Of a stretch of 64,000 nt of DNA, positions 7,711-16,461 are shown piece after piece. Each line of letters opens with the position of its first letter. Within the stretch, counting starts at the first letter, position 1. The DNA comes from Nocardia cyriacigeorgica GUH-2. Its GTDB lineage: Bacteria; Actinomycetota; Actinomycetes; Mycobacteriales; Mycobacteriaceae. The stretch is from assembly GCF_000284035.1 (NCBI RefSeq), contig NC_016887.1:558001-622000 (forward strand). The letters run 5' to 3'. The notes beneath the pieces are model-generated. The model was given only the letters and a program-made list of their open reading frames with translations. It had not been told where the DNA came from and did not search any database. Both the position numbers and the translations under genes were made by a program.

Positions 7711-8072
7711 TGTGAGCCGCCCAATTCCCTTCGCTGTACTAACAGTCGTTATCTCGGATACGTATCATTGATATTAGCGGCTCAGTAACTGAAAACCTAC
7801 GCCTGATTCCGAATTTCCTTGAAGCTTCCAGGTCGGTGTCCAGTGCAGAGGCTCCGAGCGTGGCGTTTGCGGGTTACACCAACGGCTCTTGTGGAGCCGT
7901 CCGGCCAGCAAGTTCTAGCCCGTCGCGGGGGTCTTGCCCGTTGGACGTGGGGTAGCCGCAAGTTAGCTGACATCTCATCTAGTCGTCTGTACCGAACTTT
8001 GTGTGGCGTACGACACGTTTTGCCGCCTCCGAGATGAACGTTCAAGTTACACCGGGGAATTGGTTGAAAGCC
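7711..8072. other. Intergenic region, no gene seen
   Basis: About 360 bases of noticeably lower GC between the EspR-like gene and fadA5. A small hairpin (7882-7888 with 7894-7900, loop TTGTG) is visible but has no T tract. Short open frames on both strands lack ribosome sites and protein-like composition. It must hold the EspR-like promoter, but I cannot place it with confidence. Confidence 0.5.
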
Positions 8073-9284
<1,212 letters not shown>

Positions 9285-9342
9285 TCACGGGCGGATCTGT
9301 CCACTTTCTTTCCTCGTTTTCCCGCCTGTGCTTCAATAATTG

Positions 9343-9356
9343 TAGAACGTGTTCCA
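9343..9356. promoter_or_regulatory. KstR-type operator between fadA5 and cyp125
   Basis: TAGAACGTGTTCCA matches the KstR consensus TnnAACnnGTTnnA at every fixed position. KstR is the TetR-family repressor of upper cholesterol catabolism. On the minus strand a TACAAT -10 box (9344-9339) overlaps the operator edge and would serve fadA5. Confidence 0.85.
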
Positions 9357-9423
9357 GTGTTGTCGACGGATGCATCTGGTACTCGGCTCGGCTTGGTTGC
9401 GCATTCTCTGAAGGAGGCCACTG

Positions 9424-10683
9424 GTGGTAGCCCCTCGAACGGTCCGGCCCGATCTGCCGGACGGATTCGACGTCACCGATCCCGAAATCTATGCCCACCG
9501 CGTCCCGGTCGAGGAATTCGCCGAGCTGCGCCGGGCCGCGCCGATCTGGTGGAATCCGCAGCCACCGGAAGTGGGCGGATTCCACGACGACGGCTTCTGG
9601 GTGGTGAGCAAGCACGCCGACGTCAAAGAGGTCTCGCGCCGCAGCGATGTGTTCTCCACCCATGAGAACACCGCGATTCCGCGATTCAACGACGACATCA
9701 CCCGCGAGCAGATCGAGCTGCAACGCTTCGTCCTCATCAACAAGGACGCCCCCGAGCACACCAAACTCCGCAAGATCATCTCGCGCGGCTTCACCCCGCG
9801 CGCGATCAACAGCCTGCGCGCGGAGTTGTCGGCGCGGGCCGAGGGCATCGTGAAGGCGGCCGCCGAGGCCGGTTCCGGTGATTTCGTCACCCAGATCGCG
9901 TGCGAACTGCCGTTGCAGGCGATCGCCGAGCTGATCGGGGTGCCGCAGGAAGACCGGATGAAGGTCTTCCGCTGGTCCAATGAGATGACCGGCTACGACG
10001 ACCCCGACAACGACGCCGATCCGGTGGTGGCGTCGGCGGAAATTCTCGGCTACGCCTACCAGATGGCCGCCGATCGCAAGAAATGTCCGGCCGACGACAT
10101 CGTCACCACGTTGATCGAGGCCGATATCGATGGCGACAAGCTCTCCGAAGAGGAATTCGGCTTCTTCGTCATCATGCTGGCGGTGGCGGGTAACGAGACC
10201 ACCCGCAATGCCATCACCCACGGCATGATGGCGTTCTTGGACCACCCCGATCAGTGGGAGCTGTTCAAAAAGGAACGCCCGGCCACCGCCGCCGACGAAA
10301 TCATCCGCTGGGCCACCCCGGTCACCTCGTTCCAGCGCACCGCGCTCGAGGATGTGGAACTGGGCGGCGTGCAGATCAAGAAGGGCCAGCGGGTGGTGAT
10401 GTTGTATCGCTCGGCCAACTTCGACGAGGACGTCTTCGAGAATCCGGAGAAGTTCGACATCATGCGCCAGGACAACCAGCATCTGTCCTTCGGCGGCACC
10501 GGCGCGCATTTCTGTATCGGGGCGAATCTGGCCCGGCTCGAGGTCGATCTGATCTTCAACGCGATCGCCGATCATCTGCCCGATATCAGCAAGCTCGGTG
10601 ATGCGAAGCGGCTGCGTTCGGGCTGGCTCAACGGCATCAAGGAATTCCCGGTCGACTACAAGACCTGCCCGGTCACCGGGTAG
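9424..10683 (+). CDS. cyp125: CYP125, steroid C26 monooxygenase
   Basis: A 419-residue cytochrome P450. It has the I-helix AVAGNETTRNA near residues 255-265, the ExxR helix as DEIIRWATP and the heme-binding FGGTGAHFCIG with Cys364. It aligns with CYP125 (Rv3545c), which hydroxylates and further oxidises the terminal C26 methyl of cholesterol or cholestenone to the acid, the entry step for side-chain beta-oxidation. The start is GTG at 9424, seven bases after a strong AAGGAGG. Divergent from fadA5 across a KstR-type operator. The electron donor could be the ferredoxin encoded at 24430, but this is inference. Confidence 0.95.
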   Translation: MVAPRTVRPDLPDGFDVTDPEIYAHRVPVEEFAELRRAAPIWWNPQPPEVGGFHDDGFWVVSKHADVKEVSRRSDVFSTHENTAIPRFNDDITREQIELQRFVLINKDAPEHTKLRKIISRGFTPRAINSLRAELSARAEGIVKAAAEAGSGDFVTQIACELPLQAIAELIGVPQEDRMKVFRWSNEMTGYDDPDNDADPVVASAEILGYAYQMAADRKKCPADDIVTTLIEADIDGDKLSEEEFGFFVIMLAVAGNETTRNAITHGMMAFLDHPDQWELFKKERPATAADEIIRWATPVTSFQRTALEDVELGGVQIKKGQRVVMLYRSANFDEDVFENPEKFDIMRQDNQHLSFGGTGAHFCIGANLARLEVDLIFNAIADHLPDISKLGDAKRLRSGWLNGIKEFPVDYKTCPVTG

Positions 10684-10699
10684 CGCGATAAATCCAGCA

Positions 10700-10741
10700 A
10701 CGACGAGGCCCTTCGATCCGCGGATCGAAGGGCCTCGTCGT
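10700..10741. terminator. Bidirectional terminator: 42-bp perfect palindrome
   Basis: Bases 10700-10741 are perfectly self-complementary, forming a stem of up to 19 bp with a CGCG loop. It separates the convergent cyp125 and NTF2-like genes. No long T run on either side; the stem strength suggests a two-way terminator. Confidence 0.75.
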
Positions 10742-10757
10742 GATCGGCTCCGGTGTC

Positions 10758-11189
10758 TCAGCCGGCCGGGCGTGCGGTCTTCATGGCCCGATCGACTTCC
10801 CAGTACGCCCGCAGTGCGGCGATCTTGCCCGCGTCATCGACGCGATAGGTGAACACGCCCTCCGCATCGATGACGTGCCCGCCGACGGTGCTGCGGATGA
10901 CGCCGGTGAAGGCGACCTCCGAACCACAGGCGAACGAGTCGCCGAACAGGAATTCGATCGATTCGGTCGCCGCGATCGCTTTGTCCCAGAAGGCGGCGAT
11001 GGCCTCGCGGCCGCGGTGGCCGCGACCCTCGGGATCGAAACCCGACGGCCCGATCGGATCTTCGACGATGCCGTCCGCGGCGAACAGCTCCACCCAGGCG
11101 TTCTTGTCCCTGGCGCGCACCGCCGCCTGGGAGGCCAGGCCCGCGGCGCGCGCCGGATGATCGGTGATGGGGGAGGACTCGACGGTCAT
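10758..11189 (-). CDS. NTF2/SnoaL-fold protein, ketosteroid-isomerase-like
   Basis: A 143-residue small alpha+beta barrel protein. The start RARDKNAWVELFAADGIVEDPIG, then HRGREAIAAFWDKAIA and a C-terminal TYRVDDAGKIAALRAYWEVD, are typical of SnoaL/ketosteroid-isomerase-like folds. Last gene of the five-gene minus-strand operon starting at 15339; it begins 15 bases after the LLM oxidoreductase stop with GGAAGGA as ribosome site. Context suggests isomerisation or hydration of a sterol side-chain intermediate, but the fold is too general to name the reaction. Confidence 0.75.
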   Translation of the reverse strand: MTVESSPITDHPARAAGLASQAAVRARDKNAWVELFAADGIVEDPIGPSGFDPEGRGHRGREAIAAFWDKAIAATESIEFLFGDSFACGSEVAFTGVIRSTVGGHVIDAEGVFTYRVDDAGKIAALRAYWEVDRAMKTARPAG

Positions 11190-11204
11190 GGTTGTCCTTC
11201 CGGC

Positions 11205-12080
11205 TCAGACGATCGGATCGGCGATATTGGCCGCCGCGAACTTGCGCAGCGACTCCTGCTTGGCCGCCAGCTCACCGTCGAAACCGATGCCATCCATCAG
11301 CCACGGCACCACGATCGCATCGGTGACGCCGGCGTTCGCCAGATCCTGATATCCGGATCGGCCGAACTTGTCGATGCAGACCGCCTGGATTTCGAACGGT
11401 TCCTCGGCCCGGCCGTACTCGGCGCGCAATGTGTCCAGCCTGCCGATGGTCTCGCAGAGCTGGTCGAATTTCATCATGGCCGAGGTCCAGCCGTCACCGA
11501 CGCGGGCCGCCCGCCGCAGCGCGGCGTCGGTATGCCCGCCGATATAGAACGGCACCGGCTCCGACGGCGCCGGACTCATCTGCAATGGATCGAAATCGTA
11601 GAACTCGCCGTGGTACTCGACCATCCCGCCGCCGAGCACCAGCTTGATGACCTCGATCATCTCGTCCACCCTGGCACCGCGCCGCGCGAACGGCACTCCG
11701 CACCATTCGAACTCCTCCGGCGCCCAGCCGATTCCGACACCGAAACCGAACCGATTACCGGACATGTTCGCCACCGAACCGACCTGGCGGGCCAGCAGCA
11801 GCGGATTGCGCGAACCGAGCTTGAGCACATTGGTGTAGAAGCGGATGCGGCTGGTCACCGCGGCCATGGCGGTGGCGCCGATCAGCGGGTCCACCCACGG
11901 GGTCTCCGGACCCCAGAAGCGGCTGCCGTCGGGGGTGTAGGGATATTTCGCCTCGGCTGTCTTCATATAGAACAGCGAATCGGGCAGGGCGATGGAGGAA
12001 AACCCGCATTCCTCCGCGGTCTTGGCCAGCTCGGGCAGTTGCTCGAGCGGGCTCAGCGCGATGCCGAGGGTGAATTTCAT
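11205..12080 (-). CDS. LLM-class (luciferase-like) F420-dependent oxidoreductase
   Basis: A 291-residue bacterial-luciferase-like TIM barrel. It begins MKFTLGIALSPLEQLPELAK and carries RFGFGVGIGWAPEEFEW and PFYIGGHTDAALRRAA, hallmarks of the TIGR03619-type F420 families. Mycobacteriales homologues use coenzyme F420 as hydride carrier; the substrate here is unknown. The ATG at 12080 overlaps the ltp3 stop as ATGA and matches the family start; the longer frame adds nine unrelated residues. It lies within the sterol side-chain operon, so a redox step on a branched side chain is a reasonable inference. A second F420-type enzyme is encoded divergently at 15401. Confidence 0.85.
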   Translation of the reverse strand: MKFTLGIALSPLEQLPELAKTAEECGFSSIALPDSLFYMKTAEAKYPYTPDGSRFWGPETPWVDPLIGATAMAAVTSRIRFYTNVLKLGSRNPLLLARQVGSVANMSGNRFGFGVGIGWAPEEFEWCGVPFARRGARVDEMIEVIKLVLGGGMVEYHGEFYDFDPLQMSPAPSEPVPFYIGGHTDAALRRAARVGDGWTSAMMKFDQLCETIGRLDTLRAEYGRAEEPFEIQAVCIDKFGRSGYQDLANAGVTDAIVVPWLMDGIGFDGELAAKQESLRKFAAANIADPIV

Positions 12081-13246
12081 GCCGGACGCTCCGAGCCGAC
12101 CACCCACATCGAGAAGTACTGCGAACCGCCGCCGTAGGCGTGGCCGAGAGCCTTGCGCGCGTTCTCCACCTGGTAGGCGCCGGCCCGGCCCATCACCTGC
12201 TTGGCGGCCTCGGCGAAGCGGATCATGCCGGAGGCGCCGATCGGGTTGGAGGAGAGCACGCCGCCGGACGGGTTCACCGGCAGGGTGCCGCCGAGGTCGG
12301 TTTCGCCCTTGTCGGTGAGCTTCCAGCCGTCACCCGGCGCGGCGAAGCCGAGGTTTTCCAGCCACATCGGCTCGAACCAGGAGAACGGCACATAGATTTC
12401 GGCGGCATCGATCTCGCGCAACGGATCGGTGATGCCCGCCTGCTTCCACAGCGCCGCGGCCGCATCGCGTCCGGCCTGCGGATTCACCTGGTCGCGCCCG
12501 GCGTAGGTGGTGGGCTCGGTCCGCATGGCGGTCGCATGCACCCACGCCACCTTCTTACCCGCGGCCTCCACCGCGGCGGCCGAACTCTCCCCGCCGATGA
12601 CCACCGCGCAGGCGCCGTCGGAGGAGGGGCAGGTCTCGTCGAAGCGGATCGGATCCCACAGCATCTGCGAGGCCAGCACCGATTCCATGGTGATATCGGG
12701 CTGCTTCAGATGCGCGTACGGGTTCTTGGCGCCATTGCGCCGGTCTTTGGCCGCCACCATCGCGCCGATATGGCCGGGTGCGTTGGAACGGCGGATGTAG
12801 GAGCGCACATGCGGCGCGAAGTAGCCGCCCGCGCCCGCGCCGACCGGCATGGTGAACGGCACCGGAATCGACAACGCCCACATGGCATTCGACTCCGACT
12901 GCTTCTCCCACGCCACCGCGAGCACCCGCTCGTGCACTCCGGCCTGCACCAGGTTGGCCGCCACGACACCGGTCGAGCCACCCACCGAGCCCGCGGTGTG
13001 CACACGCAGCAGCGGTTTGCCGGGCGCGCCGAGTGCGTCGGCCATGTAGAGCTCGGGCATCATGACGCCCTCGAACAGGTCCGGCGCCTTACCGATGACG
13101 ATGGCATCGATATCGGCCATCGTGACGTCGGCGTCGGCCAGCGCACGGTCGATGGCTTCGCGGACCATGCCGGCCATCGACACATCGCTGCGTTTCGTCA
13201 CGTGATGTGTTTGTCCGGTGCCGAGCACCGCAGCCGGGAAACTCAT
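12077..13246 (-). CDS. ltp3: Ltp3, thiolase-fold lipid-transfer protein / steroid-CoA aldolase
   Basis: A 389-residue thiolase-superfamily protein resembling Rv3523. It starts MSFPAAVLGTGQTHHV and contains VHTAGSVGGSTGVVAAN where thiolases carry their nucleophilic cysteine; here no cysteine is present. That fits the aldolase-type members of the SCPx-thiolase group. Work on Rhodococcus rhodochrous linked ltp3 and ltp4 to removal of C24-branched sterol side chains. It overlaps ltp4 (13243-13246) and the LLM gene (12077-12080) by four bases each. The upstream open frame is a shadow over ltp4; the start is set by the ATGA junction. A DUF35 partner is encoded at the head of the operon. Confidence 0.88.
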   Translation of the reverse strand: MSFPAAVLGTGQTHHVTKRSDVSMAGMVREAIDRALADADVTMADIDAIVIGKAPDLFEGVMMPELYMADALGAPGKPLLRVHTAGSVGGSTGVVAANLVQAGVHERVLAVAWEKQSESNAMWALSIPVPFTMPVGAGAGGYFAPHVRSYIRRSNAPGHIGAMVAAKDRRNGAKNPYAHLKQPDITMESVLASQMLWDPIRFDETCPSSDGACAVVIGGESSAAAVEAAGKKVAWVHATAMRTEPTTYAGRDQVNPQAGRDAAAALWKQAGITDPLREIDAAEIYVPFSWFEPMWLENLGFAAPGDGWKLTDKGETDLGGTLPVNPSGGVLSSNPIGASGMIRFAEAAKQVMGRAGAYQVENARKALGHAYGGGSQYFSMWVVGSERPA

Positions 13247-14310
13247 CGGCCAGCCTCCGAATCCAGAACGGTCACAAGGTTTTGTTGCAGCGCGGGCCCG
13301 CTGGTGGCGTGGGCCAGCGCGCGCTCGGCGGTGCCCGCCATGATTTCGCGCGCCGCGAAGCCGATGCGCTCGAGCCCGGCCGCGAACATCGGGTTGCCGG
13401 CCAGTGCGCCACCGGAAGGGTTGATTCGGGTGCGCTTGTCCAGGCCGATCGCCTCGGCCAGGATCAGTTCCTGATGGCTGAACGGAGCGTGCAGCTCGGC
13501 GATATCGAAACCGCTGGTGTCCCCGCCGGTCACCGCGTGCGCGGCGGCCTGCGTCGAGGGCGAGACGGTCAGATCGCGGCCGCCGAGCATCGACGAGTCG
13601 ATCCGATGCGCCATGCCGGTGATCCAGGCCGGACGCTCGCACAATTCGCGGGCGCGATCACCGACCGCCAGCACGATGGCCGCAGCACCGTCGGTGATGG
13701 GGGCGCAATCGTGTTCACGCAGTGGGTCGGCCACATACGGAGCCGCCAGCAGCTCATCGATGGAGGTGCCCTCGGCGCGGTGCGCCTGCGAGACCGCCGC
13801 CATATCCCCTTCGCTCCAGCGGCCTGCGTCCAGGCCCGCCCTGGCCTGCAAGCCCGCGATGGACAGCGTGTCCGGCCACAGCGGGGTGACCAGATACGGA
13901 TCCAGCTGCATCGTCAGGATCTGACGCAGGGTGCCTGCCGAGGACTTGCCGAAGCCGTACACCAGCGCGGTGCGGGCCTGCCCGGAACGCAGTTTCACCC
14001 ACGCCTCGTAGAGGGCCCAGGCCGCGTCCATCTCCACATGCGATTCGTTGATCGGCGGCACCGCGCCGATCGAGTCGACCGCGGAGATGAAGGAGAAGGC
14101 GCGTCCGGCAAGGTAATCGGAGGAACCCGAGCACCAGAAGTCGATATCGGACTTGGTGATGCCGAGCTGGTCGTAGAGCTGCTGGAAACACGGTTGCAGC
14201 ATCTCCACACCATTGGTGGTGCCGAAGGTCTCCCGCACATGGGGCGCGTGCGCGAAGCCGACGACGGCGATGTCGGTGGCGTTATCGGTCGAACGCTCGG
14301 TGATGGTCAC
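13243..14310 (-). CDS. ltp4: Ltp4, thiolase-fold lipid-transfer protein / steroid-CoA aldolase
   Basis: A 355-residue SCPx-thiolase-type protein resembling Rv3522. It begins MTITERSTDNATDIAVVGFAH and has SSDYLAGRAFSFISAVD and ESHVEMDAAWAL, the latter replacing the cysteine-bearing loop of true thiolases. The absent nucleophile again argues for retro-aldol chemistry. Together with Ltp3 and the DUF35 protein it probably forms an aldolase complex analogous to Ltp2-ChsH2 and acts on C24-branched (plant-type) sterol side chains, as shown for Rhodococcus ltp3/ltp4. The ribosome site region GAGAGGGCTCCC overlaps the end of the DUF35 gene, leaving 12 bases between them. Confidence 0.88.
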   Translation of the reverse strand: MTITERSTDNATDIAVVGFAHAPHVRETFGTTNGVEMLQPCFQQLYDQLGITKSDIDFWCSGSSDYLAGRAFSFISAVDSIGAVPPINESHVEMDAAWALYEAWVKLRSGQARTALVYGFGKSSAGTLRQILTMQLDPYLVTPLWPDTLSIAGLQARAGLDAGRWSEGDMAAVSQAHRAEGTSIDELLAAPYVADPLREHDCAPITDGAAAIVLAVGDRARELCERPAWITGMAHRIDSSMLGGRDLTVSPSTQAAAHAVTGGDTSGFDIAELHAPFSHQELILAEAIGLDKRTRINPSGGALAGNPMFAAGLERIGFAAREIMAGTAERALAHATSGPALQQNLVTVLDSEAGR

Positions 14311-14322
14311 TCGGGAGCCCTC

Positions 14323-15339
14323 TCACAGGTGATGCTTGTAGGTTTCGTAATCGGCATCCGGCTCGCCGGAGGGCTCGAAGTGGTCGACGTTCTCCAGTCC
14401 GTATCCCCACTCCTCGCGCGGCTTCCACACCGCCCGCACCCGCATGCCCATCCGGACCTCCTCGGCCGCACAGCCCAGCACCAGGTGCAGCACCGGGATA
14501 TCGGCGCCGTCCAGCAGCACATAGGCGGCCACATACGGCGGCTTGATCCGCTGGCCGAGGAACGGCACGTTGACGATGCAGAAGGTGGTGACGGTGCCGG
14601 TGTCGGCCAGCTCCACCATGTCGTCGGTGGGCTTGCCGTCGGTGGGGTTGGCGCCGCGCGGCGGGAAGTAGACCTTGCCGCCGGCGTCGGTGCGACCGCC
14701 GATCAGCTTGCCTTCCTTGAGCCCGCGCAGATACACCGTCTCCTGCGGGGAGGCCGTGTGCTTGTAGCTCATGTCCACCGGCGTCACCAGCACGGTGACC
14801 GGCTCGGTCTCGGCGTCGCCGGTTCCCGCTGCGGCGGTGGAGGTTTCGCCGGGTTCGAAGCAGGCGATGTCGTGGATGGTGCCGGTGGTCTCGGCGGCCC
14901 AGCGCGCACGCACCCGCATGCCGGTGCTGATCTCCTCGGGGCCGGCCACATCCACCGCGTGCAGCAGGGTGGTGTCGGCGCCGTCGAGCTTGATCAGCGC
15001 GAAGGCGAACGGCCGGTCGAAGGGCTGACCCGGCAGCGGATCACGCACCCAGCTCCACGAGACGACGGTGCCGACATCGGCGACGTCGACGAACTCGGTG
15101 AGCGGATCGGCGGTCACCGGGTCGTATTCGGCCGGTGGTACCAGTACCCGTCCATCCGAACCGCGCACGCCGACGATGCGGCGCTCGCGCAGCCCGGTGA
15201 GGAACTTTCCGATGGTCGGTCCCACCGAGCGGGTGTAGTCGAACTTCATTCGCAGCGGCGCGCTGAGTACGTCGCTCGGTTTCAATCCGGGCGGGCGATC
15301 CTGCGTGATTGCCGTGGGTGCAGTATTCCCATGAGTCAC
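14323..15339 (-). CDS. Tandem DUF35 (OB-fold) acyl-CoA-associated protein, Rv3521-like
   Basis: A 338-residue protein made of two consecutive DUF35 units: residues about 30-155 (GKFLTGLRERRIVGVRGSDG then GTVVSWSWVRD) and about 190-325 (VYLRGLKEGKLIGGRTDAGG then GTVTTFCIVNVPFLG). DUF35 proteins bind thiolase-fold partners such as Ltp2 and contribute to acyl-CoA binding. The rubredoxin-like zinc cysteines that usually precede the OB fold are absent in both copies, replaced by GRVLVPP and GKVYFPP. The start is GTG 15339, nine bases from the end of a KstR-type site, suggesting a very short or absent leader. First gene of the ltp4-ltp3 operon. Confidence 0.85.
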   Translation of the reverse strand: MTHGNTAPTAITQDRPPGLKPSDVLSAPLRMKFDYTRSVGPTIGKFLTGLRERRIVGVRGSDGRVLVPPAEYDPVTADPLTEFVDVADVGTVVSWSWVRDPLPGQPFDRPFAFALIKLDGADTTLLHAVDVAGPEEISTGMRVRARWAAETTGTIHDIACFEPGETSTAAAGTGDAETEPVTVLVTPVDMSYKHTASPQETVYLRGLKEGKLIGGRTDAGGKVYFPPRGANPTDGKPTDDMVELADTGTVTTFCIVNVPFLGQRIKPPYVAAYVLLDGADIPVLHLVLGCAAEEVRMGMRVRAVWKPREEWGYGLENVDHFEPSGEPDADYETYKHHL

Positions 15340-15348
15340 GATATCGAG

Positions 15349-15362
15349 TAGAACAGGTTCTT
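15349..15362. promoter_or_regulatory. KstR-type site between DUF35-ltp operon and Rv3520c-like gene
   Basis: TAGAACAGGTTCTT fits TnnAACnnGTTnnA except the final base. Its right edge runs into a TATTCT -10-like box (15362-15367) for the plus-strand gene; in the other direction it ends nine bases before the minus-strand GTG at 15339. Confidence 0.7.
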
Positions 15363-15400
15363 ATTCTGCTGGCAAGCAGTGGATTGGAAAGGGGACCGAT

Positions 15401-16438
15401 ATGCGGTTCGGATTGCAGCTCGGATATTGGGGTGCGGCGCCGCCGCAGCATGTCGGCGAACTGGTGGTGGCCGCGGAGGCGGCCGGCTTCGACGCGGTCT
15501 TCGCCGCCGAGTCGTGGGGCTCGGACGCCTTCGGCCCACTGGCCTGGTGGGGTTCGTCGACCAGCCGGGTGCGGCTGGGCACCTCGGTCGCGCAACTGTC
15601 GGCGCGCACTCCCGCCGCCACCGCGATGCACGCGCTGACGCTGGATCACCTCAGCGGCGGCCGCGCCATTCTCGGGCTCGGGGTCTCCGGTCCGCAGGTG
15701 GTGGAGGGCTGGTACGGGCAGCCGTTCGCCAAGCCGTTGCAGCGCACCCGGGAGTACGTCGACATCGTCCGCAAGGTGCTCGCGCGCGAGGCGCCCGTCG
15801 TCAGCGACGGCCCGCACTACACCCTGCCCTACGCCGGACCGGGCGCCACCGGCCTCGGTAAGCCGCTCAAGCCGATCGTGCACCCGCTACGTGCGGATTT
15901 GCCGATCTGGCTGGGCGCCGAAGGGCCGAAGAACGTCGCGCTGACCGCCGAGATCGCCGACGGCTGGCTGGCCATCTACTACGCCCCGCGACTGGCCGGG
16001 ATGTACAACGAATGGCTCGACGAAGGCTTTGCCCGCGCCGGCGCTCGCCGTACCCGGGAGACCTTCGAGATCGCCGCCAGCGCCCAGGTGATCGTCACCG
16101 ACGACCCGGCGAGCGAGATCGAACGGCTGCGCTGGGTGATGTCGCTCTACATCGGCGGCATGGGTGCTCCCGAGCTCAACTTCCACGCGCAGGTCTATCG
16201 CCGGATGGGCTATGAGAAGGAGGTCGAGGAGATCGGCAAACTCTTCCAGGCCGGCCGCAAGGCCGAAGCCGCCGCGGCGGTGCCCGACGAGATGGTGCTC
16301 GACACCACGATCATCGGCGACGAGGACGAGGTGCGTCGCCAGATCGGTGTCTGGGAGGCGGCCGGGGTGACCATGCTGCTGGTGTCGGTGGCCGATACCG
16401 AGCAATTACGCAAACTTGCACCCCTTGTCGGCCCGTAG
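15401..16438 (+). CDS. Rv3520c-like F420-dependent LLM oxidoreductase
   Basis: A 345-residue luciferase-like TIM-barrel enzyme nearly collinear with Rv3520c. MRFGLQLGYWGAAPPQHVGE, WWGSSTSRVRLGTSVAQLSA, DHLSGGRAILGLGVSGPQVV and LGAEGPKNVALTAE are the family blocks for cofactor F420 and substrate binding. The position divergent from the DUF35-ltp4-ltp3 genes is the M. tuberculosis Rv3520c/Rv3521-Rv3523 arrangement. The substrate is unknown; sterol side-chain metabolism is inferred from regulon membership. Its TAG stop is the first triplet of the next KstR operator, so the downstream gene has its own promoter inside this gene's end. Confidence 0.88.
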   Translation: MRFGLQLGYWGAAPPQHVGELVVAAEAAGFDAVFAAESWGSDAFGPLAWWGSSTSRVRLGTSVAQLSARTPAATAMHALTLDHLSGGRAILGLGVSGPQVVEGWYGQPFAKPLQRTREYVDIVRKVLAREAPVVSDGPHYTLPYAGPGATGLGKPLKPIVHPLRADLPIWLGAEGPKNVALTAEIADGWLAIYYAPRLAGMYNEWLDEGFARAGARRTRETFEIAASAQVIVTDDPASEIERLRWVMSLYIGGMGAPELNFHAQVYRRMGYEKEVEEIGKLFQAGRKAEAAAAVPDEMVLDTTIIGDEDEVRRQIGVWEAAGVTMLLVSVADTEQLRKLAPLVGP

Positions 16439-16461
16439 AACGCGTTCTAAATTCGATGGGG
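16436..16461 (+). promoter_or_regulatory. Perfect KstR operator overlapping a leaderless promoter
   Basis: TAGAACGCGTTCTA (16436-16449) is a perfect 14-bp palindrome and an ideal KstR site. Its last two bases begin TAAATT (16448-16453), a TANNNT -10 box exactly seven bases before the GTG at 16461. Repressor binding would occlude the -10, and the transcript should begin at or next to the start codon. Confidence 0.85.

Noticed and set aside
7797..8045. Small basic ORFs on both strands between the EspR-like gene and fadA5
   Set aside because: No ribosome sites, Arg/Pro-rich chance composition, and they overlap each other antisense.
13207..15351. A 714-codon plus-strand open frame opposite ltp4 and DUF35
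   Set aside because: A typical antisense shadow in high-GC DNA; no ribosome site and no recognisable protein, while the opposite strand carries conserved genes with overlapping starts.
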